From NCBI GenBank assembly GCA_023383815.1, contig JAHDYG010000009.1, positions 62,001-126,000 on the forward strand: 64,000 nt of DNA. The letters run 5' to 3'. The stretch comes from Rhodocyclaceae bacterium. Its GTDB lineage: Bacteria > Pseudomonadota > Gammaproteobacteria > Burkholderiales > Rhodocyclaceae. The notes beneath the pieces are model-generated. The model saw only the letters and a program-made list of their open reading frames with translations. It made no database searches and was not told the DNA's origin. Shown here piece after piece: positions 18,549 to 26,854 of this stretch (positions within the stretch are counted from its first letter, which is position 1; every line of letters starts with the position of its first letter). The translations under genes were made by a program, and so were the position numbers.

Positions 18549-19735
18549 AGTCGTCCCGGAGCTTGCGAACCGCTGCCCTGATCGTGGTCGCCGTGGCGGC
18601 GCTTGGGGCATTTGCTCATGTCGTGCTGAATACAGGGCCATTTGCGCCGGTTCCGGTGACCGTGGCGAGCGTCGAGCGGCGCGATGTCACGCCGGGGATT
18701 CATGGAATCGGCACGGTTGAGGCCCGGCGCGCGTGGCCGATCGGTCCGACGGGCGCCGGGAGGCTGTTGCGCCTGGATGTGGACGTCGGTGAGCGGGTCC
18801 GCGGCGGACAGGTCATCGGAGCCATGGATCCGGTGGATCTCCAGGCGAGGATCGCGGCCCAGCAGGCTGCACTGCGTCGGGCGGACGCCGTCGTGCGTGC
18901 GGCGGTCGCTCAACTGGAGGAAATGCGGGTGCGCGAGGCACAGGCCGAAGCGCAGGCGCGTCGCCACGATCGTCTGCTCGAAGCGCGATTCGTCAGCGCC
19001 GATGCCGCCGAGGCCAAAGCGCGCGAGCTGCGGGCGGTGCGGGCGGGTGTGGACGCGGCGCGCGCCAACGTCTCGGCAATGAACCAGGAGGTGCACCGTC
19101 TGTCGTCCGATCTGGACGGGCTGCATCGTCAGACCGCTCAGCTCGACCTCGTTGCGCCCTACGACGGCATCGTCACCGAACGCCTGATCGAGCCCGGAAC
19201 GACGGTGCTGGCGGGTCAGCCGGTCGTGCGGGTGATCGACTCGCAGACCTTGTGGATCGATCTGCGGGTGGACCAGAGCCGCTCCGCCGGACTGCGCGAG
19301 GGCTTGTCCGCGCAGATCGCCTTGCGCTCACGCCCAAGTCAGGAAATCGCGGGTCGGGTGTTCCGGGTGGAACCCGTGGCGGATCCGGTTACCGAGGAGT
19401 TGCGGGCGAAGATACTCTTTGAAGCGGATGCCGAAGCGCCTCCGCCTCTGGGCGAGCTCGCCGAAGTCACGGTGGAACTGACGCGCATCGAGGACGCAGC
19501 AAGCTTGCCGAATGCAGCGCTGCACCGGAAGGGCGGCCACATCGGCGCCTGGATCGTCGACGGCGACCGCGTCCGTTTTGCGTCGGTGCGCACCGGCGCG
19601 TCGGATCTGGAGGGTTTCGTGCAGATCCTCGAAGGGCTGTCCACGATTGATCAGGTGGTGATCCATAGTCCTCAAGCCCTCGATGAGCACTCGCGCATTC
19701 GCGTCGTCGAACGCCTGCCCGGAGTGCCGGGATGA
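18545..19735 (+). CDS. HlyD/RND-type periplasmic adaptor subunit
   Basis: A 396-residue membrane fusion protein. A signal anchor (about 8-28) is followed by a half-lipoyl motif (GAGRLLRLDVDVGERVRGGQ, residues about 72-91), a long alpha-helical hairpin rich in Ala, Arg and Gln (about 98-195), the second lipoyl half (APYDGIVTERLIEPGTTV) and a beta-barrel domain. It would bridge the inner-membrane ABC transporter below to an outer-membrane channel. The gene overlaps the TetR gene by 4 bp, and its stop overlaps the permease ATG by 4 bp. No outer-membrane factor gene is nearby. Confidence 0.9.
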   Translation: MKSSRSLRTAALIVVAVAALGAFAHVVLNTGPFAPVPVTVASVERRDVTPGIHGIGTVEARRAWPIGPTGAGRLLRLDVDVGERVRGGQVIGAMDPVDLQARIAAQQAALRRADAVVRAAVAQLEEMRVREAQAEAQARRHDRLLEARFVSADAAEAKARELRAVRAGVDAARANVSAMNQEVHRLSSDLDGLHRQTAQLDLVAPYDGIVTERLIEPGTTVLAGQPVVRVIDSQTLWIDLRVDQSRSAGLREGLSAQIALRSRPSQEIAGRVFRVEPVADPVTEELRAKILFEADAEAPPPLGELAEVTVELTRIEDAASLPNAALHRKGGHIGAWIVDGDRVRFASVRTGASDLEGFVQILEGLSTIDQVVIHSPQALDEHSRIRVVERLPGVPG

Positions 19736-20931
19736 TCAGCCTCGCAGGCCGCGACATCCTGCACGGCTGGAGCAAGTTCGCATTGACCGGATTGGGTCTT
19801 GGCCTGCTCATCGGCGTCACACTCACGATGGCAGGGGTGTACCGGGGCATGGTCGACGACGCGCGGGTTCTGCTGAACAACAGCGGTGCCGACCTGTGGG
19901 TCGTGCAGCAGGCGACCCTGGGGCCCTACGCGGAATCGTCGAGCATTCCCGATGACGTCTGGCGAAGCGTCGCGGCGGTCGAAGGGGTGGCGCGGGTTGC
20001 GAATGTGACCTACCTCACGACGCAGATCCGGCACGGCAACCGTGACGTACGGGCGATGATCGTCGGGGTTTCACCGGGCACCGGAGAGCCTGGACAGCCG
20101 ACGCAGCTGGTGGCCGGACGCCACCTGACCCGCGGACACCATGAGGCGGTGGCCGACCAGGCGACCGGGTTCGCGCTGGGCGACCGGATCGACATCCGCC
20201 GCAAGACCTATCGAGTGGTCGGGTTGACACGACGCATGGTGTCTTCCTCCGGTGATCCGATGGTCTTCATCCCGCTCAAGGATGCCCAGGAAGCGCAGTT
20301 CCTGAAGGACAACGACGCGATCGTCCGCCAGCGTCGTCGAACGACAGCGAATCCGGCATTTGATCGTCCCGCGGTTCCCGGGCTGCTCGACGCCGTGATC
20401 GCGTCGCAAAGCACCAACCCATACGTCAATTCCGTTCTCGTGCGGATTGCCGATGGCCATGCCCAGGACGACGTCGCCGCTTCGATCCGGCGCTGGCTCC
20501 GCCTCCAGGTGTACACGCGGGCGCAGATGGACGAGATCCTCGTCGGCAAGCTGATCGCCACCTCAGCGCGCCAGATCGGCCTGTTCCTCGTGATCCTTGC
20601 GATCGTGAGCGCGGCCATCGTCGCCTTCATCATCTACACGCTCACGATGGGCAAGATCCGCGAGATTGCGGTGCTGAAGCTCATTGGCACGCGCAATCGC
20701 ACGATCGCGAAGATGATCGTGCAACAGGCGCTCGGACTTGGACTGATCGGGTTCCTGGTCGGCAAGATCGCTGCGACGTTCTGGGCACCATTCTTTCCCC
20801 GCCATGTCTTGCTCGAACCGGCTGATGCCGGGCGTGCCCTCTTTGCGGTGGCCGTCATCTGCGTGCTGGCGAGCGGCATTGCGATTCAGGCTGCGCTGCG
20901 CGTCGATCCAGCGGAGGCCATCGGTGGCTGA
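19732..20931 (+). CDS. ABC transporter permease, MacB/FtsX type
   Basis: A 399-residue permease with one N-terminal membrane helix (about 17-38), a large periplasmic MacB-PCD-like domain (about 40-270) and three C-terminal helices with the FtsX signature region (YTLTMGKIREIAVLKLIGT). This four-helix layout is that of MacB/LolCE/DevC mechanotransmission transporters, which move substrates from the periplasm rather than through the membrane. It starts inside the adaptor's stop codon and ends 8 bp past the ATPase start, so all are co-translated. Confidence 0.9.
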   Translation: MISLAGRDILHGWSKFALTGLGLGLLIGVTLTMAGVYRGMVDDARVLLNNSGADLWVVQQATLGPYAESSSIPDDVWRSVAAVEGVARVANVTYLTTQIRHGNRDVRAMIVGVSPGTGEPGQPTQLVAGRHLTRGHHEAVADQATGFALGDRIDIRRKTYRVVGLTRRMVSSSGDPMVFIPLKDAQEAQFLKDNDAIVRQRRRTTANPAFDRPAVPGLLDAVIASQSTNPYVNSVLVRIADGHAQDDVAASIRRWLRLQVYTRAQMDEILVGKLIATSARQIGLFLVILAIVSAAIVAFIIYTLTMGKIREIAVLKLIGTRNRTIAKMIVQQALGLGLIGFLVGKIAATFWAPFFPRHVLLEPADAGRALFAVAVICVLASGIAIQAALRVDPAEAIGG

Positions 20932-21664
20932 GACCGGATCCGGCGGACGGTGCGGCATCCGCATCGAAGGGCTGCGCAAGCGCTATGGCAGCGGCGAGAC
21001 CGCGGTCGAGGCGCTCAAGGGCGTGGACATGGACGTCGCGCCGGGCGAGGTCGTGGGGCTGGTGGGCCCCTCCGGTTCGGGCAAGAGCACGCTCCTGAAG
21101 TGCCTCGGAGCGGTGATCGAGCCGACCGCCGGACGGATGACGCTCGGCGGTGAGGCCATCTACGAAGACGGCTGGCGCATCGACGATCTGCGCGCGCTGC
21201 GCAGGGATCGCATCGGCTTCGTCTTCCAGTCTCCCTACCTGATCTCCTTTCTTGACGTGGTCGACAACGTGGCCCTGCTGCCGATGCTCGCCGGGGTTGC
21301 GAACGGTGAAGCGCGTCGTCGGGCGATGGATCTGCTCGATGCGCTCGACGTGGGCCATCGGGCACGGGCAATGCCGTCGCAGCTGTCGGGCGGGGAGCAG
21401 CAGCGGGTAGCGATTGCTCGTTCGCTCGTGAACCACCCTCCGGTAATCCTCGCCGACGAGCCGACCGCACCGCTCGACAGTGAGCGGGCGCTCGCTGTCG
21501 TGCGGATCCTCAACGACATGGCGCAGCGATTCGATACCGCGGTGATCGTGGTCACGCACGATGAAAAGATCATTCCGACCTTTCGTCGCATCTACCACAT
21601 CCGCGACGGGAGAACGATCGAGCAGGCGGGCGAGGCGCGCCCAATCAACCCTGTGCCGGCGTGA
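20924..21664 (+). CDS. ABC transporter ATP-binding protein, LolD/MacB-like
   Basis: A 246-residue nucleotide-binding subunit. Walker A is GPSGSGKST, the signature is LSGGEQQRV, Walker B is VILADEPTA and the H-loop is THD, in normal order and spacing. The start is a GTG at 20924 with GGAGG eight bases before it, inside the permease reading frame. The longer in-frame ORF from 20804 lies wholly within the permease gene and is rejected. It powers the HlyD/FtsX-type complex encoded just upstream. The substrate is unknown; candidates are drugs, peptides or lipoproteins. Confidence 0.92.
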   Translation: MAETGSGGRCGIRIEGLRKRYGSGETAVEALKGVDMDVAPGEVVGLVGPSGSGKSTLLKCLGAVIEPTAGRMTLGGEAIYEDGWRIDDLRALRRDRIGFVFQSPYLISFLDVVDNVALLPMLAGVANGEARRRAMDLLDALDVGHRARAMPSQLSGGEQQRVAIARSLVNHPPVILADEPTAPLDSERALAVVRILNDMAQRFDTAVIVVTHDEKIIPTFRRIYHIRDGRTIEQAGEARPINPVPA

Positions 21665-21691
21665 GGCACGCAATCCACCTGGAGTAAATGA

Positions 21692-22099
21692 ATGAATGCA
21701 GCCGCCAGACTTGTCCGCATCCTTGCCGTGATTGCGGTCCTGTTCGGAGTCCTGACCGTGCTCAGTGGCGGCATGGCGCTCTTCGGTCCGGAGCAGGCGC
21801 GAGCCCGTCTGGGCGACGTCGTGCCGTTCGTGCTGTGGTTCAACTTCCTGGCCGGATTCGCGTATGTCGGCGCAGGCGTCGGTCTGTATCTGGGTCGGCG
21901 CGGCGCCGTGCATCTGGCTGCGGCGCTTGCAGCGGCGACGGTGCTGGTGTTCGGCGCCCTCGGCTGGCACGCGGCGACCGGCGGCGCCTACGAAGTGCGT
22001 ACGGTCGCCGCCATGAGCCTGCGCTCGATCTTCTGGGTCGTGGTGTGGATCGTTGCGGTGCGCGTACTTGCCCGTCGGGAGCCGTCAAGTGGTGGCTGA
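21692..22099 (+). CDS. Small membrane protein, four helices
   Basis: A 135-residue protein with four predicted membrane helices (about 8-28, 45-65, 72-92 and 105-125) and no recognised domain. CTGGAG lies upstream of the ATG. It follows the ABC operon by 27 bp on the same strand and may be its last gene. It overlaps the trmA 3' end by 15 bp in convergent orientation. Its function is not recognised. Confidence 0.7.
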   Translation: MNAAARLVRILAVIAVLFGVLTVLSGGMALFGPEQARARLGDVVPFVLWFNFLAGFAYVGAGVGLYLGRRGAVHLAAALAAATVLVFGALGWHAATGGAYEVRTVAAMSLRSIFWVVVWIVAVRVLARREPSSGG

Positions 22100-23200
22100 G
22101 CCTGGTCTGCGTACCAGCAGCACCCCGCATTCCAGGTGCCCGGTGTAGGGAAACTGGTCGAACGCGGCGGCGGCCGCGATCGCATGCGTCGGGCTGAGCG
22201 CTGCGACGTTGGCGTGCAGCGTTTCAGGATTGCAGGAGATGTAGAGGATGCGTTCGAAGCCGCGGGCAAGCTCGACGGTCGGAGCGTCGAGGCCGCTGCG
22301 CGGCGGGTCGACGAAGAGCGTCGTGAAGCGGTACCGGTCGAGGTCTGTGTCCTTCATCCGCCGGTACGCGCGCGTGCGTGCGAGTGCACCGGCAATCTCA
22401 TCGCTCGCCATGCGGACCATCTGCACGTTGTCGATCGCGTTGGCCGCGAGGTTGTAATGTGCGGCGCGTACCGAGGACTTGCTGACCTCGGTGGCCAGTA
22501 CGCGCTCGAAGTGCGGCGCGAGCGCCACGGTGAAATTGCCATTGCCGCAATACAGTTCGAGCAGATCGCCGCGTGCACCGCCAGGACTCGCGGCCTGCCG
22601 GCAGGCCCAGCCGAGCATCTGCCGGTTCACGCCGCCGTTGGGCTGGGTGAAGCTGCCTTCGATCTGCTGGTAGCGCAGGGTGCGTCCGTCCAGATCGAAG
22701 GATTCGAGCACCCAGTCGCGGTCGAGCACGATCTTCTGCTTGCGGCTGCGCCCGATCACGAGAAGCTCGAGACTCGCGGCAAGCGCACGCGCGGCCGCTT
22801 CCCAGCGCTCGTCGAGCGCGCGGTGATAGACCAGGCTTACGAGCAACTCGCCGCTCATCGTGGCTAGAAACTCGACCTGGAAGAGGCGGTGGCGCAGGCT
22901 CGTGTCTGCCTGCAGCGCGTCGCGCAGCTTCGGCATCGCATCACTGATCGGCCGGGCCGCAGCCGGGAAGGTGTCGATCACCACCGGTTCCTTCGGCCGG
23001 GCAGGGTCGAACATCACATAGTCGAGGCGCTCGCCCTCGTGCCAGATACGGAACTCGGCGCGCTGGCGGTAGTAGAGCGGTTCGGAGGCAAACACCTCAG
23101 GCTCGCGCAGCCCGAAGGGCGCGAATGCTTCGCGGAAACGCTCGGTCTTGGCGCTGAGTTGTGCGGCGTAGGCGGCCGGATCAATGGTGGGCAGGGGCAT
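22085..23200 (-). CDS. trmA: tRNA (uracil-5-)-methyltransferase
   Basis: A 371-residue SAM-dependent RNA methyltransferase that makes T54 in the tRNA T-loop. Visible signatures are LELYCGNGNFTVALAPHF (SAM motif I), FVDPPRSGLD, and the catalytic cysteine in ISCNPETL. The length and N-terminal RAEFRIWHEGERLDYVMFD fit TrmA rather than RlmD, and the iron-sulfur cysteines of RumA are absent. The gene overlaps the pabB-pabC stop region by 20 bp on the same strand, so it may be cotranscribed. Confidence 0.95.
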   Translation of the reverse strand: MPLPTIDPAAYAAQLSAKTERFREAFAPFGLREPEVFASEPLYYRQRAEFRIWHEGERLDYVMFDPARPKEPVVIDTFPAAARPISDAMPKLRDALQADTSLRHRLFQVEFLATMSGELLVSLVYHRALDERWEAAARALAASLELLVIGRSRKQKIVLDRDWVLESFDLDGRTLRYQQIEGSFTQPNGGVNRQMLGWACRQAASPGGARGDLLELYCGNGNFTVALAPHFERVLATEVSKSSVRAAHYNLAANAIDNVQMVRMASDEIAGALARTRAYRRMKDTDLDRYRFTTLFVDPPRSGLDAPTVELARGFERILYISCNPETLHANVAALSPTHAIAAAAAFDQFPYTGHLECGVLLVRRPGSATT

Positions 23201-25025
23201 GCGCAGCTTTGGTGAATTGGACGGGAATCAGGCCGCGCAGCGCATTGCCGGCGTAGAGCGTGCGTGCGCGCAGGAGGTCGGTACGGGTCAGGACGGCTTC
23301 GCGCGCCCTGCCTTCGTCGAGGAGCTTGCGCCGCAACACGCCATCGAGCAAGCCGGCGTCGAGCGGTGGGGTCAGCAGTGGCCCTTCACCGGGATCGACG
23401 AAGATCGTGCTGCGCGCGCCTTCGGTCAGTTCGTCACGCTCGTTGCAGTAGAGGACGTCGAAATGACCGAGTGCCGTGGCCTGCGCAAGATCCGCTTCGT
23501 AGCGTTGGCGCAGGGTGGTCTTGTGCCGCAGCAGCAGGTCGTTCGAGCGGACATGGCCGGGTGCGGGCACCACGCTGGCGGGCGTGGCGGGAAGTGGGTC
23601 GAGCGGAGCGCTGGTGATCCCGAGAGCACCGTTGCCCCGCAGTTCGAGCCGGACGCGGTGGACGCCGGCGGCAAGCGGACGGGCGTGCGCGAAGAGTGCC
23701 GCGCGGACCGCCTGCGGATCGCACCGCAGGCCGAAGCAGGCGGCAGACTGAACGAGCCGCTGCAGATGGCGTTCGAGCAGCGGGTAGGGGGATTCGGTCG
23801 CGGGCTCGCAGCGCAGGGTCTCGATCAGCCCGAATGTGGGCTGCAGATCGGTGACGAAGCGCGCCTTGAGCAGGCATTCCTCCCATTCGCCGGCGGGATC
23901 GGAATCGGCGACGATACCGCTGCCGACGCCCATCCGAAAATCCCCGTCGGCGTCTGCGACGAGAGTGCGGATCGGCACGCTGAAGCGGAAGTCGCCGTCC
24001 GGCGCGATCCAGCCCAGCGCCCCGCAGTAGAGCCCGCGCGGTGCGTGTTCGAGGGTGTCGATGATCTCGGTCGCGCGCAGCTTCGGCGCGCCGGTGATCG
24101 AACCGCAGGGGAAGAGGGCGCGAAAGATCGTGTGCAGATCGGTGTCGCCTGCCTCGGCCGTGATCGTGGACGTCATCTGCGTGACGCTCCGGTAGCGTTC
24201 GATCTCGAACAGGCGTTCGACCCGCACGCCGCCCGGCGGCGCAAGCCGCCCGAGATCGTTGCGGATGAGATCGACGATCATCAGGTTCTCGGCGCGATCC
24301 TTGTCGGACGCTGCGAGCTCCGCCGGGTCGGCGTCGGCGGGCGCGGTGCCCTTCATCGGCCGGCACCTGAGCCGGCCGCCGTGGCGTTCGACGAAGAGCT
24401 CGGGCGAGCGCGACAGGAGGTGGCCGCCCGCGTGGCGCACGAAGGCGCCGTGGCGCACCGGCTGGCGTTCGCGCAAGCACTGGTAGAGCGCCAGCGGATC
24501 GCCGAGCAGGGTGCCGGTGAGCGCCAGGGTCAGGTTGACCTGATAACAGTCGCCGGCGGCGATCCAGTCGCGGATGCGTGCGATCGCCGTCAGATGCTCG
24601 GCCTGCGTGCGTGACCAGGCGAGGCTGGCGAGGCCGGTGCAGCGCGCATGCTCGTCCAGCCCGGCCAGGCGTGCCGCGATCCAGTCCGAGCTCTGCTGCG
24701 CCGACAGGTGGTGGGCATCCTCGAACACCCAGGCTTCCAGGAGCGGCGCTCCGGTCGCAGACAAGCGCTCGCGCAGCCGCGGCTCGAAGGCATGGCCCAG
24801 CTCGTAGCTCGCTGCCAGGGCGACCCAGCATCCCCTTGCACGCGCAGCCTCGATCGCCGCGAAGCTGTCGTCCACCGCATCTGCCGCCCGGCACACGATG
24901 TGCCCGACGAGCCCGCTCAGCAACAGATCGCCGCCACCGTCGAGATTGTCGTCGAAGAGCGCAAAAGGAGCGTCGTCCGTGTGCATGAGCCGGAAGGTTC
25001 GCGGGCGTGGGAGAAGGGCTCGCAT
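23181..25025 (-). CDS. pabBC: Fused aminodeoxychorismate synthase I / aminodeoxychorismate lyase
   Basis: A 614-residue fusion for p-aminobenzoate (folate) synthesis. The N-terminal part is a chorismate-binding PabB domain (DCYQVNLT, SRSPELF, PMKGTAP, CGSITGAPKLRA). The C-terminal part, from about residue 400, is a PLP class IV aminotransferase-like lyase (LLRHKTTLRQRYEA, CNERDELTEGARSTIF, LDGVLRRKLL). One polypeptide could thus turn chorismate-derived aminodeoxychorismate into PABA and pyruvate; glutamine amidotransferase PabA would come from elsewhere. The ATG at 25025 is used; starts at 25046 (longer) or 24986 (shorter) are possible because none has a strong ribosome site. Confidence 0.93.
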   Translation of the reverse strand: MRALLPRPRTFRLMHTDDAPFALFDDNLDGGGDLLLSGLVGHIVCRAADAVDDSFAAIEAARARGCWVALAASYELGHAFEPRLRERLSATGAPLLEAWVFEDAHHLSAQQSSDWIAARLAGLDEHARCTGLASLAWSRTQAEHLTAIARIRDWIAAGDCYQVNLTLALTGTLLGDPLALYQCLRERQPVRHGAFVRHAGGHLLSRSPELFVERHGGRLRCRPMKGTAPADADPAELAASDKDRAENLMIVDLIRNDLGRLAPPGGVRVERLFEIERYRSVTQMTSTITAEAGDTDLHTIFRALFPCGSITGAPKLRATEIIDTLEHAPRGLYCGALGWIAPDGDFRFSVPIRTLVADADGDFRMGVGSGIVADSDPAGEWEECLLKARFVTDLQPTFGLIETLRCEPATESPYPLLERHLQRLVQSAACFGLRCDPQAVRAALFAHARPLAAGVHRVRLELRGNGALGITSAPLDPLPATPASVVPAPGHVRSNDLLLRHKTTLRQRYEADLAQATALGHFDVLYCNERDELTEGARSTIFVDPGEGPLLTPPLDAGLLDGVLRRKLLDEGRAREAVLTRTDLLRARTLYAGNALRGLIPVQFTKAAHAPAHH

Positions 25026-25098
25026 GGTAGCCCAAAAGCGCGCCACGGTTCCGCTGCGAGTTAGAGTGCGGGCCCTCGAGGTTCATGCCAAGAATGCG

Positions 25099-25119
25099 TA
25101 TAATTGTTGCCAAATGGCA
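25099..25119 (+). promoter_or_regulatory. Promoter -10 and operator-like repeat of the Xre-RES module
   Basis: A consensus TATAAT at 25099-25104 is followed by an inverted repeat TGCC-AAAT-GGCA (25108-25119) located where transcription would begin. No good -35 is seen. Binding of the antitoxin to this repeat would block the promoter, which is the usual autoregulation of such modules. Confidence 0.6.
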
Positions 25120-25137
25120 GCAAATGAGGCGTTTCGA

Positions 25138-25590
25138 ATGAATACCCTGAATCTCGATCGTCCGCCGTCGCTCACCGTTCGGCTCCTTGGGGGGGTGGAT
25201 GCCCTTCACGCTCAGCCAGACGAGACACTGGACTGGGTCGAACTGGTCCGGCGCGGCTTTCCGGCTGCCGCCATCGATGCCCTCGTGCGCGCGACCCGGA
25301 TGACACAGTCCGAGTTGTCACAGGTGCTCAGGCTCCCCGAGCGAACGCTGGCACGACGCAAGCGCGAAGGTCAGCTCAGCGCCGAGGAATCCGACAAGCT
25401 GCTGCGCCTGGCGCGCGTGGTTGAACGCGCACAGACCGTGTTCACGGAGCTGGATGCCGCGCTCGACTGGCTGCGCAGTCCGAACGCATCGCTTGCGGGT
25501 GCGAGCCCCCTTTCGCTCCTGGATACCGATGTCGGTGCCGAAAGCGTGCTCGACACCCTCGGTCGAATCGAGCACGGCGTCTTCGCCTGA
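25138..25590 (+). CDS. Xre/MbcA/ParS-type antitoxin (DUF2384)
   Basis: A 150-residue antitoxin. It has an Xre-like helix-turn-helix core (MTQSELSQVLRLPERTLARR) and the C-terminal toxin-binding DUF2384 region (VFTELDAALDWLRSPNASLAGASPL, quoted in part), the partner domain for RES toxins. The ATG at 25138 was chosen because GAGG lies about 11 bases upstream. An ATG at 25114 lies within the operator repeat and only about 10 bases from the -10 box, so it would need leaderless translation. The stop overlaps the toxin start (TGATG). Confidence 0.9.
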   Translation: MNTLNLDRPPSLTVRLLGGVDALHAQPDETLDWVELVRRGFPAAAIDALVRATRMTQSELSQVLRLPERTLARRKREGQLSAEESDKLLRLARVVERAQTVFTELDAALDWLRSPNASLAGASPLSLLDTDVGAESVLDTLGRIEHGVFA

Positions 25591-26054
25591 TGCGCACGGT
25601 CTGGCGCATCACCACGGAGCGGTTCGCCGCCTCGGCTTTCGATGGAGAAGGCGCCCGGCGGTACGGCGGGCGATGGAATCCCAAGGGGGTTCCGGTGGTG
25701 TACACGGCGGATTCGCAGTCGCTCGCGCTCCTGGAAATGCTGGTGCAGGACGAGCCCCTGCGGGCGCGCTATGTGCTGATCCCGGTGCATCTTGCGGCCG
25801 ATCTCGGCACCGAACGAATCGAGCTCGATCAACTCCCCACCGACTGGCGCACGCCCGCTGCACGTCCAGTCCTGCAGCGAATCGGCCGCGACTGGCTGGA
25901 GCGGGGCGAATCGGCTCTTCTCGACGTCCCCAGCGCGGTCGTGCCGGCCGAACGCAACGTGCTCCTCAACCCGCGCCATCCCGCGTTCAGCCGCATCCTC
26001 ATCGGCCAGGCCGTCCCGCTTGAAACGGACAGCCGGCTGCTGCGCATCTCGTAG
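25590..26054 (+). CDS. RES-domain toxin
   Basis: A 154-residue toxin of the RES family, whose members degrade or transfer from NAD+ (ADP-ribosyltransferase-like fold). The N-terminal WRIT, the hallmark RYGGRWN near residue 24, VYTADSQSLALLE, and late RNVLLNPRHPAF are conserved family blocks. It shares one base with the antitoxin stop (TGATG), so expression is coupled. The module lies tail-to-tail with a VapBC module 24 bp away. Confidence 0.92.
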   Translation: MRTVWRITTERFAASAFDGEGARRYGGRWNPKGVPVVYTADSQSLALLEMLVQDEPLRARYVLIPVHLAADLGTERIELDQLPTDWRTPAARPVLQRIGRDWLERGESALLDVPSAVVPAERNVLLNPRHPAFSRILIGQAVPLETDSRLLRIS

Positions 26055-26078
26055 GATGGTTGCCGGCGCCGGGCAGGC

Positions 26079-26477
26079 TCATACGGTCCAGTCTTCAACC
26101 GGAAGAGCCGGCACCTGCGCAAAGGCTCGGTCATTGCTGACCAGTACGGAAGAGGTGGCCAGCGCGTGCGAGGCGATCAGCAGATCGAGCGGTGCGAGCA
26201 CCTTGCCTTCGGCCGTCATCGCCGCGTGCACGCGTCCGTAGTGCTCGGCGACATCGTGATCCCAGGGCAGGACGTCCACGCGGCAGAGGAACTCGCGGAC
26301 GGCAAGGTGGAGGCGCTTTGCTTCGGGTCGCCGGGCAAGGCCGTACAGCAGTTCGCCTTCGGTGATCGCCGAGATGGAGATCGATGTGATCGGGACGGCG
26401 GCGAGATGGCGGGCGACGACGAGATGCGCCTTGAGCAGGTGGCTGACGGTGTTCGTGTCCAGCAGATAGCGCTTCAT
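26079..26477 (-). CDS. vapC: VapC-type PIN-domain ribonuclease toxin
   Basis: A 132-residue PIN nuclease with the acidic metal-binding set of VapC: LLDTNT near the N-terminus, ITEGELLYG, APLDLLIA and SNDRAF near the C-terminus. VapC toxins cleave tRNA or rRNA. The ATG at 26477 overlaps the VapB stop (ATGA); an in-frame ATG at 26486 is an alternative. Orientation and overlap make a standard vapBC operon. Confidence 0.92.
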   Translation of the reverse strand: MKRYLLDTNTVSHLLKAHLVVARHLAAVPITSISISAITEGELLYGLARRPEAKRLHLAVREFLCRVDVLPWDHDVAEHYGRVHAAMTAEGKVLAPLDLLIASHALATSSVLVSNDRAFAQVPALPVEDWTV

Positions 26478-26743
26478 TCCCGCCATCCGTCGAAGGGGTC
26501 GCGGTCGTGCTGGAACTGCTGGGCCTCTTCGCGCTCGCGCACATCGAGAAAATCGGGGGGCACGCTCGCACCTTCGAGCGCGGCGAAGAATCCGTCCCAG
26601 TTCTCGGGCTTGCGTGACAGGATCACGTCACCGGTTTCGGGGTCGCGGCGGATGAACACCTCGCGGGTATCGAAACGGTAGGCTGCGGGCAGGCGTACGG
26701 CCTGGCTGCGGCCATTGGTGAACAGTTTGGCGACCTGGCTCAT
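26474..26743 (-). CDS. vapB: VapB-type antitoxin, AbrB/SpoVT-like
   Basis: An 89-residue antitoxin. The N-terminal part VAKLFTNGRSQAVRLP is the swapped-hairpin AbrB DNA-binding fold of VapB proteins. The C-terminal tail around WDGFFAALEG would wrap the VapC toxin. The ATG at 26743 has GGAG about 8 bases upstream. Two perfect inverted repeats lie in the 70 bp before it, consistent with autoregulation by the VapBC complex. Confidence 0.9.
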   Translation of the reverse strand: MSQVAKLFTNGRSQAVRLPAAYRFDTREVFIRRDPETGDVILSRKPENWDGFFAALEGASVPPDFLDVREREEAQQFQHDRDPFDGWRE

Positions 26744-26770
26744 GGTGGGGCTCCGCATCGTGATCGATAC

Positions 26771-26811
26771 CATAGTCTATGCCTCAGGGTTGTGATAGAT
26801 CAAGATCTATC
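26771..26811 (-). promoter_or_regulatory. Twin palindromic operators of vapBC
   Basis: CATAG-T-CTATG (26771-26781) and GATAGATC-AA-GATCTATC (26794-26811) are perfect inverted repeats placed 28-68 bases upstream of the vapB start. VapBC complexes commonly bind two such repeats to repress their promoter. The second repeat overlaps a TTGTG-N4-ATCAA sequence that resembles a degenerate FNR box. Confidence 0.7.
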
Positions 26812-26854
26812 CTGGGCAGGGTAGGGGATCATTTTCCGCCCCGGAACGCGCCGT

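Noticed and set aside
26790..26803. TTGTG-N4-ATCAA FNR-like site at vapBC
   Set aside because: One arm is imperfect and it lies inside a perfect 18-bp palindrome that is better explained as a VapBC operator.
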